Shown here: one piece after another, positions 56,031 to 64,000 of the stretch
How positions within the stretch are numbered: the first letter of the stretch is position 1
Layout: each line of letters begins with the position of its first letter
Source of the DNA: Aspidapion aeneum
Lineage: Eukaryota > Arthropoda > Insecta > Coleoptera > Brentidae
Direction: 5' to 3'
DNA length: 64,000 nucleotides
Assembly: GCA_963576565.1 (NCBI GenBank)
Contig: OY755038.1
Span: 201,101,013-201,165,012, forward strand
Notes under the pieces: generated by a model
The model's database searches: none
What the model was told of the DNA's origin: nothing
What the model saw: only the letters and a program-made list of their open reading frames with translations
Made by a program: the position numbers and the translations under genes

Positions 56031-56956
56031 TTATTTATTATATTTTTATTTATTTATTTCTCAAATATCAACAGCCAAAGGGCAATACAGATATAGTAAA
56101 ATCTCACATTGTGACACATATTTCCAACCATTATAAATAAACCTTAGAAGTCCCGTGACCCGTTTATTCTCATCTTCTCTCTCTCTCGAATTGCCCAGAA
56201 ATTATTTAATTATAAGTTATTTAATTATAACTTGCTTGCTACCATGATAATTATTAATTAAATAGTTTAAAACAGCGATGCTTATTAAAGTAAAGTAAGT
56301 CTAGTTGTCCTAGACTGCAACACATTTTAGGACAAATTATTATTAAAAAATAATGCGGGGAAGTGACACTTTCTGAATCAAAATGTGTGAGGGTAAAATC
56401 GCACGGTCGCAGAAAAAACTATCTATCGTGACGCTACTGAACTTTCTCGTGTTTTAGCAAAAACTATCCGTCAAGACGACTTACCCATGAAATGTTGTTT
56501 TTTCATCGATTTTTTTTCTTCTTTTGCACAAAAAACAATTTTGCAACATGCTTGAACTCAAATAGTTACTTCTAAACTTGTTTTTAAACGTTTTTAAGAT
56601 TTCTTTTTGTAATATTCCCGCACGAAATTCAAAAAAATTCATCTCCGTACTTAGACATTGTCTATCAGTTTTCCCTGTATAAACCGACTAGCAGGTCGAA
56701 TCACTCAAAATACGGCAGGTGGTTTAAAAGTAGCCAGCTGCTTTTCTGTCGCACTTATGCCGTCAGTGTGAAAGAGTTAAAAGTACCCATATATTATCTA
56801 GGGTATTATTAGCATGCAAAATCAGCCTATCTTTGTCCGTTTCACATGTTCAATAATGTCTATCTCTGTTTTTATTGTAAAAGAAATACTCGCCCTTAGA
56901 AACCAAATTGGATAGGGTCAATAAAAAATGCCTTTCAGGGCTTTATACAACTCAAT
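56031..56956. other. Non-coding region
   Basis: CTCTCTCTC tract near 56179 and ordinary AT-rich DNA. No gene recognised. Confidence 0.45.
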
Positions 56957-58290
56957 GGAAATATCTCTTGCAAAATTGTCAAAAATTGAATATTTTATTT
57001 TTTGACAATTTTGCAAGAGATATTTCCTATACTTAGAGATTAGTGATACTATTTTTTATACTTAGCTTAAGTGTAGCTTTCACTAGTAAACATTTACCCA
57101 GACCGCACACTTCGTCCCAGAGACGTACATTTTAGATCCATTTTACGTCAGTACGTCCCGGGACCAATAAAGTACGTACTACGTAAGTACAATTAGCCAC
57201 GTACATTTTACGTACATTTTACGTCGGTCCTTCTCGAGATTAATAAGGTACGTACAAGTATGTACGTACATAGATCGTACACCAGCTACGTACTCAGATG
57301 ATTGTCGGTCATCAGCTGATTGTGAAACGTCAAATTTCCAATTCATTTTCTGGTGATTAAAAACCCTTTTATTGCCTGATTTTCATATGATTGGTGTCCT
57401 CGGACGGTGTACTTTATTATTTATGAAGTCTGGCTTGGTTTTGAGACAAAAACTTTGGTAAACATTGCTACTGCGCAAGACAGTGAGAGTACTGATAAGT
57501 GACAAGTAAATAAGTTCATTTTAGAGATGCGCTTCCGAAAATTTCACAACGGAATTTGGTAATAGATGGGGTACACTAGTTAACATTTAACGGCATTGTT
57601 AGAGATATACTTCTTAAATATTAAATCAAGCAAGACACACTTAATCAAACCTGTGGAGACTTCGAGTCTCGAGGTAAAACTGGAAGATCCCCTTCAAAGT
57701 AAGAATGATCAGGTAGCTGGATTATTTTAAATGAGACCTAGTCCTAATTCTACATTTTCTTTGTTTTAATTTGATGCCCTATGTACGTACCATGTACGTC
57801 TAGGGTACGTACATTTTAGGTACTATATACGTAAAATGTACGTCTGAAGTACGTACAATTTACGTTTAATTGGACGTACCATGTACATACTTAGCACGAA
57901 TTTTTTACGTACATAGTACGTTCATTCGTCCAAAATACGTCGAATGTACGTACATAGTACGTACTTCAGTACGTCCATAGTACGTACAAATCGAAGGAAA
58001 ATAATAGCTAAAGTTTCGTCCCTACGATGTACACATGTGGACGTAGGCCAGAAATGTACGTTCTATGTACGTACACTACGTCGCAAAGTTATGTACTATG
58101 TACGTACATAGTACGTACTTGTGCTGTCTGGGTATGCATTACTATGAAAAAAAGTTCCTCGAATTAAAAATTTTTTTTTACATTTTGTGCAAATTCATAT
58201 AATAAATTTTGCTTAGAATTGATCAAGCAATAGTTTTATCAGTGTTTGCTGACAAAGAAAATAAGTTCAAATTTTCACAGCCTCCCGTAC
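56957..58290. mobile_element. Half copy of the 3652-4206 fold-back MITE, interrupted
   Basis: TGACAATTTTGCAAGAGATA and TTAGCTTAAGTGTAGCTTTC lead up to 57096; after the insertion the copy resumes TGCATTACTATGAAAAAAAG and ends GCCTCCCGTAC at 58290. The left half of the family consensus is missing. Confidence 0.75.
57097..58132. mobile_element. TACGTA-rich inverted-repeat element with TA duplication
   Basis: CCCAGAC(C/A)GCACA at the left and TGTGCTGTCTGGG at the right, flanked by TA (57095-57096, 58133-58134). Removing it restores the MITE sequence found at 4020, proving the boundaries. Inside both ends are many copies of TACGTACATAGTACGTAC-like phrases, each its own inverse. No transposase. 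Confidence 0.85.
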
Positions 58291-58363
58291 TATTATGTTA
58301 TTAACATTATTTTGGATAAGACTAACTTTAGAGTAAGAAAATATAAGTAAATGAAACAAATAA

Positions 58364-58369
58364 TTTATT
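58364..58369 (-). terminator. Polyadenylation signal of gene 5
   Basis: AATAAA on the minus strand 90 bases beyond the stop. Confidence 0.55.
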
Positions 58370-58458
58370 TAACTAGCTGCATAGTAGATACTAAATTAAC
58401 AAGTAAAATCTAGAGAATCAGTCAAAAATCTTAAGAAACCGGCAAACTAAACTATAAT

Positions 58459-61400
58459 TTAGTGTCCGTTAAGATCAGGTTTGTAAGAACCGTCATCGTG
58501 CAATTTTTCACTAAGATCGGGCAAGTATTGGCCTTCCAAACCAGATCCTTCCAAGCCTTTCAGTCTAAGAAGAACCCAGCGACTACGGGTCAATCCAAGA
58601 CGTCTGTCTCCCAAGCCCAAGCCTAATCTGCGATCGAAACCATTGGCTAAACCTCTGCCGTCCAAACCAATCAACCTTCCGTCCAAACTATTTAATCTGC
58701 TATCCAAACCATTGGGCAAACCTCTGCCGTCCAAATCAATCAATCTTCCGTCCAAACCATTTAATTTTCCACCTAACAAAAGTGGAGCGGTCAATGGGGG
58801 AGCAATCAATCTTGGAGCGATAACTTTAGCTCCTCCAAGTTGATGTCCAAGTCCACGGCGGCCATCCAAACCGTCATTAACAAGAAGGATAGCACCTGAA
58901 AAACAAGAAATTGGTCTATTATTTATTTTGTTTTTTTTTGTTTGTAATGTTGTTACTCGTTTTAGCCAGGATATTCCGGTTTTATCTGGGAATCTAATAT
59001 CAAATACTTTGTAGCATATATACTGTAGTATAGTATAGTTATTTTTTTAACTTTATCGGCCTCTGGCAAATCCTTAGCGAACATTTATCAAAACGATATA
59101 CCTTAGCTTACAAAAATTCTTATAGTTATTTACTTCTTGGCTTTTATAAGTTTTTATAAGTATAGTATAGAATATTATTGCATTATTAGCAGTGACGTAT
59201 ATAAGGGGGGGCGCCCCACCCCCCCGAAGCTAAGATTTTTTTAGATATTTTCCACTTATTTCATGAATACAAACATAAAATAGTATAAAATACAGCCTCA
59301 AAACTTTTTAGTATAAAATACAGCAACGAAACTTTTTCTATATACGCCAGTGTAAATAAATATATTGAAATTGAAATTGACATACATTTTAGTTCTAACC
59401 GAGCCAAGTCCTCGTGATACCATCATGGATAAAACACTAAATAATTTTAGTTCTACAATGACAAATCCAGTGGGAAAGTTTCCGAACATAATGCACCTTA
59501 CAGGTTTTATTTCAAAAGTAAGATCGTTTGATTTAAGAGCCTGTAAACATCCTGGGTCGGTGCTTCTGCTAACTACCTTATCCATATGGTAACAGATGGA
59601 ATCATCATTTCAATATTTTAACATACTTTTTTAAGCATGTATTATTTATGATATAGGCAATATTCCTAATGACTTGTTGATTTTATAATTTATTCCTTAC
59701 TTTATTATTCCTATTAATCAAACCTCCACTAGTAAAAAATGTTAAGAATATAGATTTATCAGATCTCCACAAGACATAATAATGTTATTTGTATTTAAAA
59801 ACGACTTTAATTTAACAATGTTGTGATTCAATATTTGATATGTTTGCCTGCTTTATTAATTTCAAGTTCTTTTGGCGGAAATCATCGAAAGCTAGTCGAA
59901 ATATTACAAGAGAAGTAGGAACCTTGTTTAAGAGTGGCCGACACTAAAAAACTTTCGAAATGTGTTAGACATTTTATTAGAAATAAAAAAAAGCAAATAC
60001 AGTGAAACCTCTCCTTGCGGACACCTCTATTAAGCGGACACTCTCTTTAGGCGGACAAATTTGTTGGGACCAAGCTTTTGCCTATGTCTTTACATGTAAA
60101 ATTCCCTCCTATAACCGGACACTCTAATAACCGGACACGGACAATTTTTTTTTGTTAAAAATTCTGAAACCTCCTTTAACCGGACGCGAACCTCTGAAAA
60201 CGGGACGAAGCGCTGCACGACATAGGCATAAATATTATGAAGTATGTTGACAACAAGGCACTCTGCAGCCGGGGAATTACCTCTTTCCGTTTTAATGCGG
60301 AGACGAAATACATCTGTCGTATTTACAACATTATTTGATTCAGCGGGACTGCTGTGTTTATTGTTCAGTTGGGTAATAATAGATCTCTTTAAAATGGCGC
60401 CTAGTTAAAAACTTCTTATTTTATGTGGAAAAATGGAAATTGTTAACGTTTCATGGAAGGAACATCTACCAACACGAAAGATCGCCGAAAATTTTAATGT
60501 CGGAAAATCTCAGGCAGCGGAAATTGTTAATAAATATATATCAAAATTTCGCAGTTACCTGTCTTAAGCGGACACCTCCAATAAGCGGACAAAATCGACG
60601 GAACCGTGAGTGTCCGCTTATGGGAGGTTTCACTGTATAAGAATATCGTGCTATGCCCTTATTTATACTATACATTAATAAAATACTGTTTTATTTACAG
60701 TAGAAAAAAGTATTGAAGGTTCAAGAGAACTAGGACTCTGACATGATGATTAAAATAAAATTAAGGTAAATAAATTCACCTTTATTTTAAACACAAAAAT
60801 GTCGATCAGATATGTCACAGTTATTTTAATTATGAAAAATATATCGTTATGACACTTGATATTAAATTTTAATGGAGAGCGATGTTACCAAAAAAAGAGA
60901 CAACCTTTAGTGAAATTATAGAAAAATGTATTGCCTAAATGAAAGAACGTCCATTGTAATACTTATTACAAACTGCCCCATTATAGACAAAAAATACCGG
61001 AACCTGTATATTAATTTATGGTATTCAACAACTTAACATTGGAGTAAAAGAGAAACGTGCAGGATTAGGTTTACAGATATTTTAAAACAAAGTACTAAAG
61101 AACCCTAATATTTGAGCCTATTGTCGATACTATTAAGAATTAAGCAAAAATTCATGAAATACAATACTAAGCTAGTTTGAAGACTAAAAAGAATCAAGCT
61201 GTCGAGCTTCTGAACTAATTAAAATAAATTAAAGAAATTAATGCTATAAGCACAAAACAATTGTGATTTCCAGTTAAATTAAACCGTAAACAGATGTAGC
61301 CTTATCTTTGAACTTTGAAAGAATTCGATAATTTTGGTGCTTTAGTAGTAAAATATTTGGAGTAAAGTTCTAAAAGAGCCATATAGGCCCGGCTACTTCA

Positions 61401-61634
61401 GAAAACTAGCATAATAGTTACTACTACTACTATCTTCATACTTACCAGGTCTGATATCAGCATGTCCAGCCATTTCGCCGCTTCGTATAATGGGGCCTCT
61501 GTCGGCGATAATGCCAGATGGTCCTTTCAAGATGCCTCTGCCGTCTAATCCGTCGTCCAATCCCAAACTGGCTGGTCCAAGTTCTCCAGCGCTGGTCAAG
61601 ATGCCAGATGGGCCTTTTAAAATGGGTTGTGCAC
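58459..61634 (-). CDS. LDGR-repeat cuticular-type protein, gene 5 (last two exons; 5' end not found)
   Basis: Exon 61446-61634 (acceptor TTTTTTCAG, donor GTAAGT) and exon 58459-58895 (acceptor TTTTTCAG) join in phase 1, the split codon giving Gly at each junction; the intron is 2550 bases. About 208 residues are visible. The first exon carries two ILKGPSGI motifs and GLDDGLDGRG; the last carries LNGLDGRLIDLDGRGLPNG units and ends GLEGQYLPDLSEKLHDDGSY plus KPDLNGH. The tail is the same as in genes 1-4. A signal-peptide exon ending in one base of a Gly/Cys-type codon is expected upstream. The intron holds a pogo-like element and a MITE. Reading frames and phases are clean, so the gene is probably active; the function in cuticle is inferred from the shared tail. 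Confidence 0.82.
59187..59354. mobile_element. Short MITE in the gene 5 intron
   Basis: CAGTGACGTATATAAGGGGG at the left; CTATATACGCCAGTG at the right is the inverse. Related to the 33014 and 46432 MITEs by its CAGTGxCGTA ends and G-run. Confidence 0.55.
60000..60635 (+). mobile_element. Pogo/Tigger-like non-autonomous element 2, in the gene 5 intron
   Basis: CAGTGAAACCTCTCC and its inverse with TA at 59998-59999 and 60636-60637. 636 bases, opposite in orientation to copy 1. Plus-strand codons keep TRKIAENFNVGKSQAAEIVN and stop after KFRSYLS, the pogo helix-turn-helix. Confidence 0.85.
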
Positions 61635-61639
61635 CTGAA

Positions 61640-62019
61640 AAAATTGAATAATTTGTTAATCTTCTTTTATTATCTATAATAATAAAAATATAATAAATAT
61701 GTTTATTTCCAAATAAAATTTACAGTATTATATTTTATAATAAAACTTGTGGAATTAAACAGTCTCACTTCTGAAATGTTAAACAATTGTAAGGTACATA
61801 AAGCACAAAATACACTTTGTCACAATTGGGTTTAATGTCACTATAGGGTATAAATATAATTGCCGGGAAACATGTAATAGCCAGTAAAAAAATGTCAATT
61901 TCAAGGGGTAAAGTCCAATTGGGTATAAATACAAAATAATTTTCACTTTAAACTTATGTTATAACTAAGTTATCCTGTTAAGTCTTGAATTAGCACATTG
62001 GATTCTCTAATCCAAACTT
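61640..62019. other. Upstream flank of the visible gene 5 exons
   Basis: No exon ending with the required phase-1 donor was found. CACTATAGGGTATAAATATAATTG near 61839 is inverted in part near 61917 (CCAATTGGGTATAAATAC), perhaps a small repeat. Confidence 0.35.
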
Positions 62020-63116
62020 TTAATTCTCTTTTAAATCTAAATAATTTAGGAATTTGCTCCTCTCTGGAATTAGATTAAATAATCTAGGAGCTTTAAAGCT
62101 AATGTGTCTTTTGCCAATTGATTTTTTAGCCCCTGAAATAATGCACTTCTGACCCACTACGCCTCTGGTTCTGTGAAGATGTTGGAGAATCTCAATTTTT
62201 TCTTTGTTTTTAAATATTCTTATCGCAACTTTTTCGCAAAACAATTGCCAAGTGTTTAGAAATCCACTCTCTTTAAACAGCTGCTCAGTGGAGAACCTTA
62301 AATTTTTGTTATAAATAACTTTTATAACCCATTTTTGAAGTGAATTGAGCTTTGTTAGTTTATATTTGTTTACTCCTTCCCACCCACTCAGCAGACATAG
62401 ACTAAATGTAACTGCACAAGTCTGCAGTGCAAAACAGAGACCTGGTAAGTCAAAAACTAGTGTTTTGGGAAATAGAGTTTGAAGTTTATTTAACTACATA
62501 CTAACTACATAACTTCCTTGTTTTTCAAGATAGCCATTCTAGAAAAACTGGCTGGTGCCGTTTTTTACGGCGATTTCAATGATATAAAAATCTCATTTTC
62601 GAGTAAGTCGAGTTACTAGGTTTTTGCTTTGCATGGCAGAAGTGCACAGTAAAGAATTCTTAGTTCTGGAAGCTTAAAATAGGGCCCAAAGCATTTAAAC
62701 CTAGAAACAAGATACCTTAACTTCCTAACGAGACCCTCAATCTGCTTGTTCCATTTTAAATGAGGATCGATAATAATCCCAAGGTATTTAATCGATTTTG
62801 CTTATTTTATAGTTCCAGTGTTTTGAATAATTAATATAGTAAAATTTGGTAATCCAGACCTATATGAAGAGGAAGTTAAAAATTACATTTTATCAATATT
62901 CACTGTAAAAATATTAAAATCAATCCAATCTTGAATTTTATTGAAATCTTCTGCAATTTGTTTTACTTCTTTCCAAGTATCCGCATTGAAAAAGCCAATA
63001 ACTGTGTCATTACAAAAGCTTGCCAAAATTCCCCTAATGTCAGCTTTATAGAGGTCATTGATATAGATAAGAAATGGTGTGGTCCCAAAACCGTGCCTTG
63101 AGGAACTATACTTCAC
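62020..63116 (-). pseudogene. Dead non-LTR retrotransposon (reverse transcriptase to C-terminus)
   Basis: Minus strand, 5' part first: GTTPFLIYINDLYKADIRG and a catalytic box changed to SFCNDT (normally F-A-D-D) at about 63010. The region 62245-62880 is frameshifted. The C-terminus reads HLHRTRGVVGQKCI and ISFKAPRLFNLIPERSKFLN, typical of CR1/jockey-type LINEs. Loss of the catalytic aspartate and several breaks make it inactive. Confidence 0.8.
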
Positions 63117-63362
63117 ATCTCTTAAAGAGCTGATGTAATCTTGTCTTTGTCTTTATGCTCTCTCTTTCTCTGATTGACATCTCCACCAAGGTGGAGCAGA
63201 AAAAATAAATATTGATTAAACAAAATATACTCTTGGGCCCAATAAATATGTTGTTCATAAAAAGCAATCACATGTATGCTGAACATGAGTAAATCATTGC
63301 CTTAACAATAAATATATCGTCACATATATACTTCTAGATTACACGAGAAGCCAGTATCGGCT

Positions 63363-63421
63363 AGAGTCCCTGTATGTTGATATATTTGGATATATTAATA
63401 TAATATACATACAGGGACTCT
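63363..63421. mobile_element. 59-base minimal derivative of the Pack-type element
   Basis: Starts AGAGTCCCTGTATGTTGATA and ends with the inverse TACAGGGACTCT, the termini of 32071-34672, with almost nothing between. Exact ten-base direct repeats AGTATCGGCT flank it (63353-63362 and 63422-63431). Confidence 0.8.
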
Positions 63422-63541
63422 AGTATCGGCTACTAACCCCTATACCTCCAAGATATTTTGTGCGTGACTCTGCATTTTATTTTGTATCTAAGTTTTGCAA
63501 GCTTCTGCCGAAACAAGCTATTTTTTTGGAAGTTCGTTGGC

Positions 63542-63995
63542 TCACTCCGTAAAACGATACAGTACTTCTACGAGGTACTGGTGCCTTTTACGAAGTAAGG
63601 CAGGAAATTTGCAGAGCAGATATTCAGATGTCTCTGATGCGCCACTGCAGAATCTGCATGTGTTATCGTTGGCTTTATCTAGTACCTTTAGGTAATAATA
63701 TTTCACTGAGCAGTGTCCGGTAAGTAGTCCGACTACTGATCTTAAGTCGTTCCTGTGCATTTGCAGAAGCTGTTAAAACTTCTTTGCTGATATGGTTATG
63801 AACCGTTTTGATTATCTTTTTCCCGGAGTTTGTCTTCTGTAACACAACAACTGACTCATTTTCCATTAATTCAGTTCTTTTATTTAGTGGCTTTTCATTA
63901 GCCCACATAAGGGCTCTGATCCGCAATAAATATAATATACTTACATGCAACAGGCATTATAGTCCACCCAGGTAGCAAGGGGTCATCAAATGACG
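63542..63995 (-). pseudogene. LINE RNase H/C-terminal remnant
   Basis: Minus-strand residues NDLRSVVGLLTGHCSVKYYY and DNTCRFCSGASETSEYLLCK match the end of the RNase H domain and the Cys-rich tail (GLLTGHCxLxxHL ... CRxCxxxxET.EHxLCxCPAL) of R1/I-type LINEs. The 5' part is in another frame (63675-63950), so it is broken. It continues past the window edge. Confidence 0.75.
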
Positions 63996-64000
63996 TCTTT

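Noticed and set aside
63945..63957. Met-Pro-Val-Ala mini-exon with a GTAAGT donor in the phase needed by gene 5
   Set aside because: It lies inside LINE sequence and would leave gene 5 without a signal peptide; the splice match is probably chance.

Overview
The window is AT-rich nuclear DNA of an insect, most probably a beetle. The best evidence is a set of secreted, repeat-rich cuticular protein genes with insect core promoters (TATA box about 33-34 bases before a TCAGT initiator), set in dense layers of transposon remains. There are no operons, ribosome binding sites or CRISPR arrays. Species is inferred from gene type only.

Host genes. Five cuticular protein genes and one broken copy are visible. 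Genes 1 (211-964, minus) and 2 (4479-5275, minus) are a tandem duplication of about 1.3 kb. Gene 3 (16642-18141, plus) is a paralogue. All three have a four-codon first exon (Met-Asn-Ser-Gln or -Lys) spliced in phase 0 to the rest of the signal peptide. Gene 4 (36038-36661, minus; first exon not found) and its pseudogene (about 34885-35375) have an acidic Thr/Glu-rich middle. Gene 5 (58459-61634, minus; first exon not found) has a Leu-Asp-Gly-Arg middle. Genes 1-4 share a secretion signal and a GPS...GxDGS...PGG block. All five share a C-terminal G-[QR]-Y-x-x-D-x-x-E-x-L-x-D-D-G-S-Y tail, while the middle is replaced from gene to gene. They presumably contribute to the chitin-protein cuticle. 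None carries a visible Rebers-Riddiford chitin-binding consensus.

RNA gene. One tRNA-like gene (46107-46178) has a glycine-tRNA body, good A and B boxes and a T-run terminator, but its anticodon loop reads AGA.

Mobile DNA by region. 1-6 kb: duplicated cuticle block, a LINE scrap, a dispersed 0.5 kb repeat split by a pogo-like element, and a fold-back MITE. 6.8-12.3 kb: a 2.4 kb inverted-repeat element with ~188-base internal repeats, a 142-base tandem array and fold-backs. 18-24 kb: inverted-repeat elements and an RTE-like LINE tail. 24.5-30.7 kb: a fold-back element interrupted by a 4.4 kb insertion with Transib-type ends (CACAGTG heptamer, 5-base CGGCG target duplication) that carries tandem copies of its own 3' end plus hAT fragments. 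32.07-34.67 kb: an element with perfect 60-base inverted repeats and a ~10-base target duplication, enclosing two exon-like coding pieces (Pack-type candidate). 37.8-45 kb: a Mutator-like MITE, a 235-base satellite and a hAT relic with a nested MITE. 47-58 kb: G-rich array, mariner relic, several fold-backs and a second 142-base array. 58-64 kb: gene 5 with a pogo-like insertion in its intron, then two dead LINEs.

The most interesting items are the Pack-type element with an undescribed 71-codon terminal exon, the Transib composite, and the cuticular family defined by its termini.
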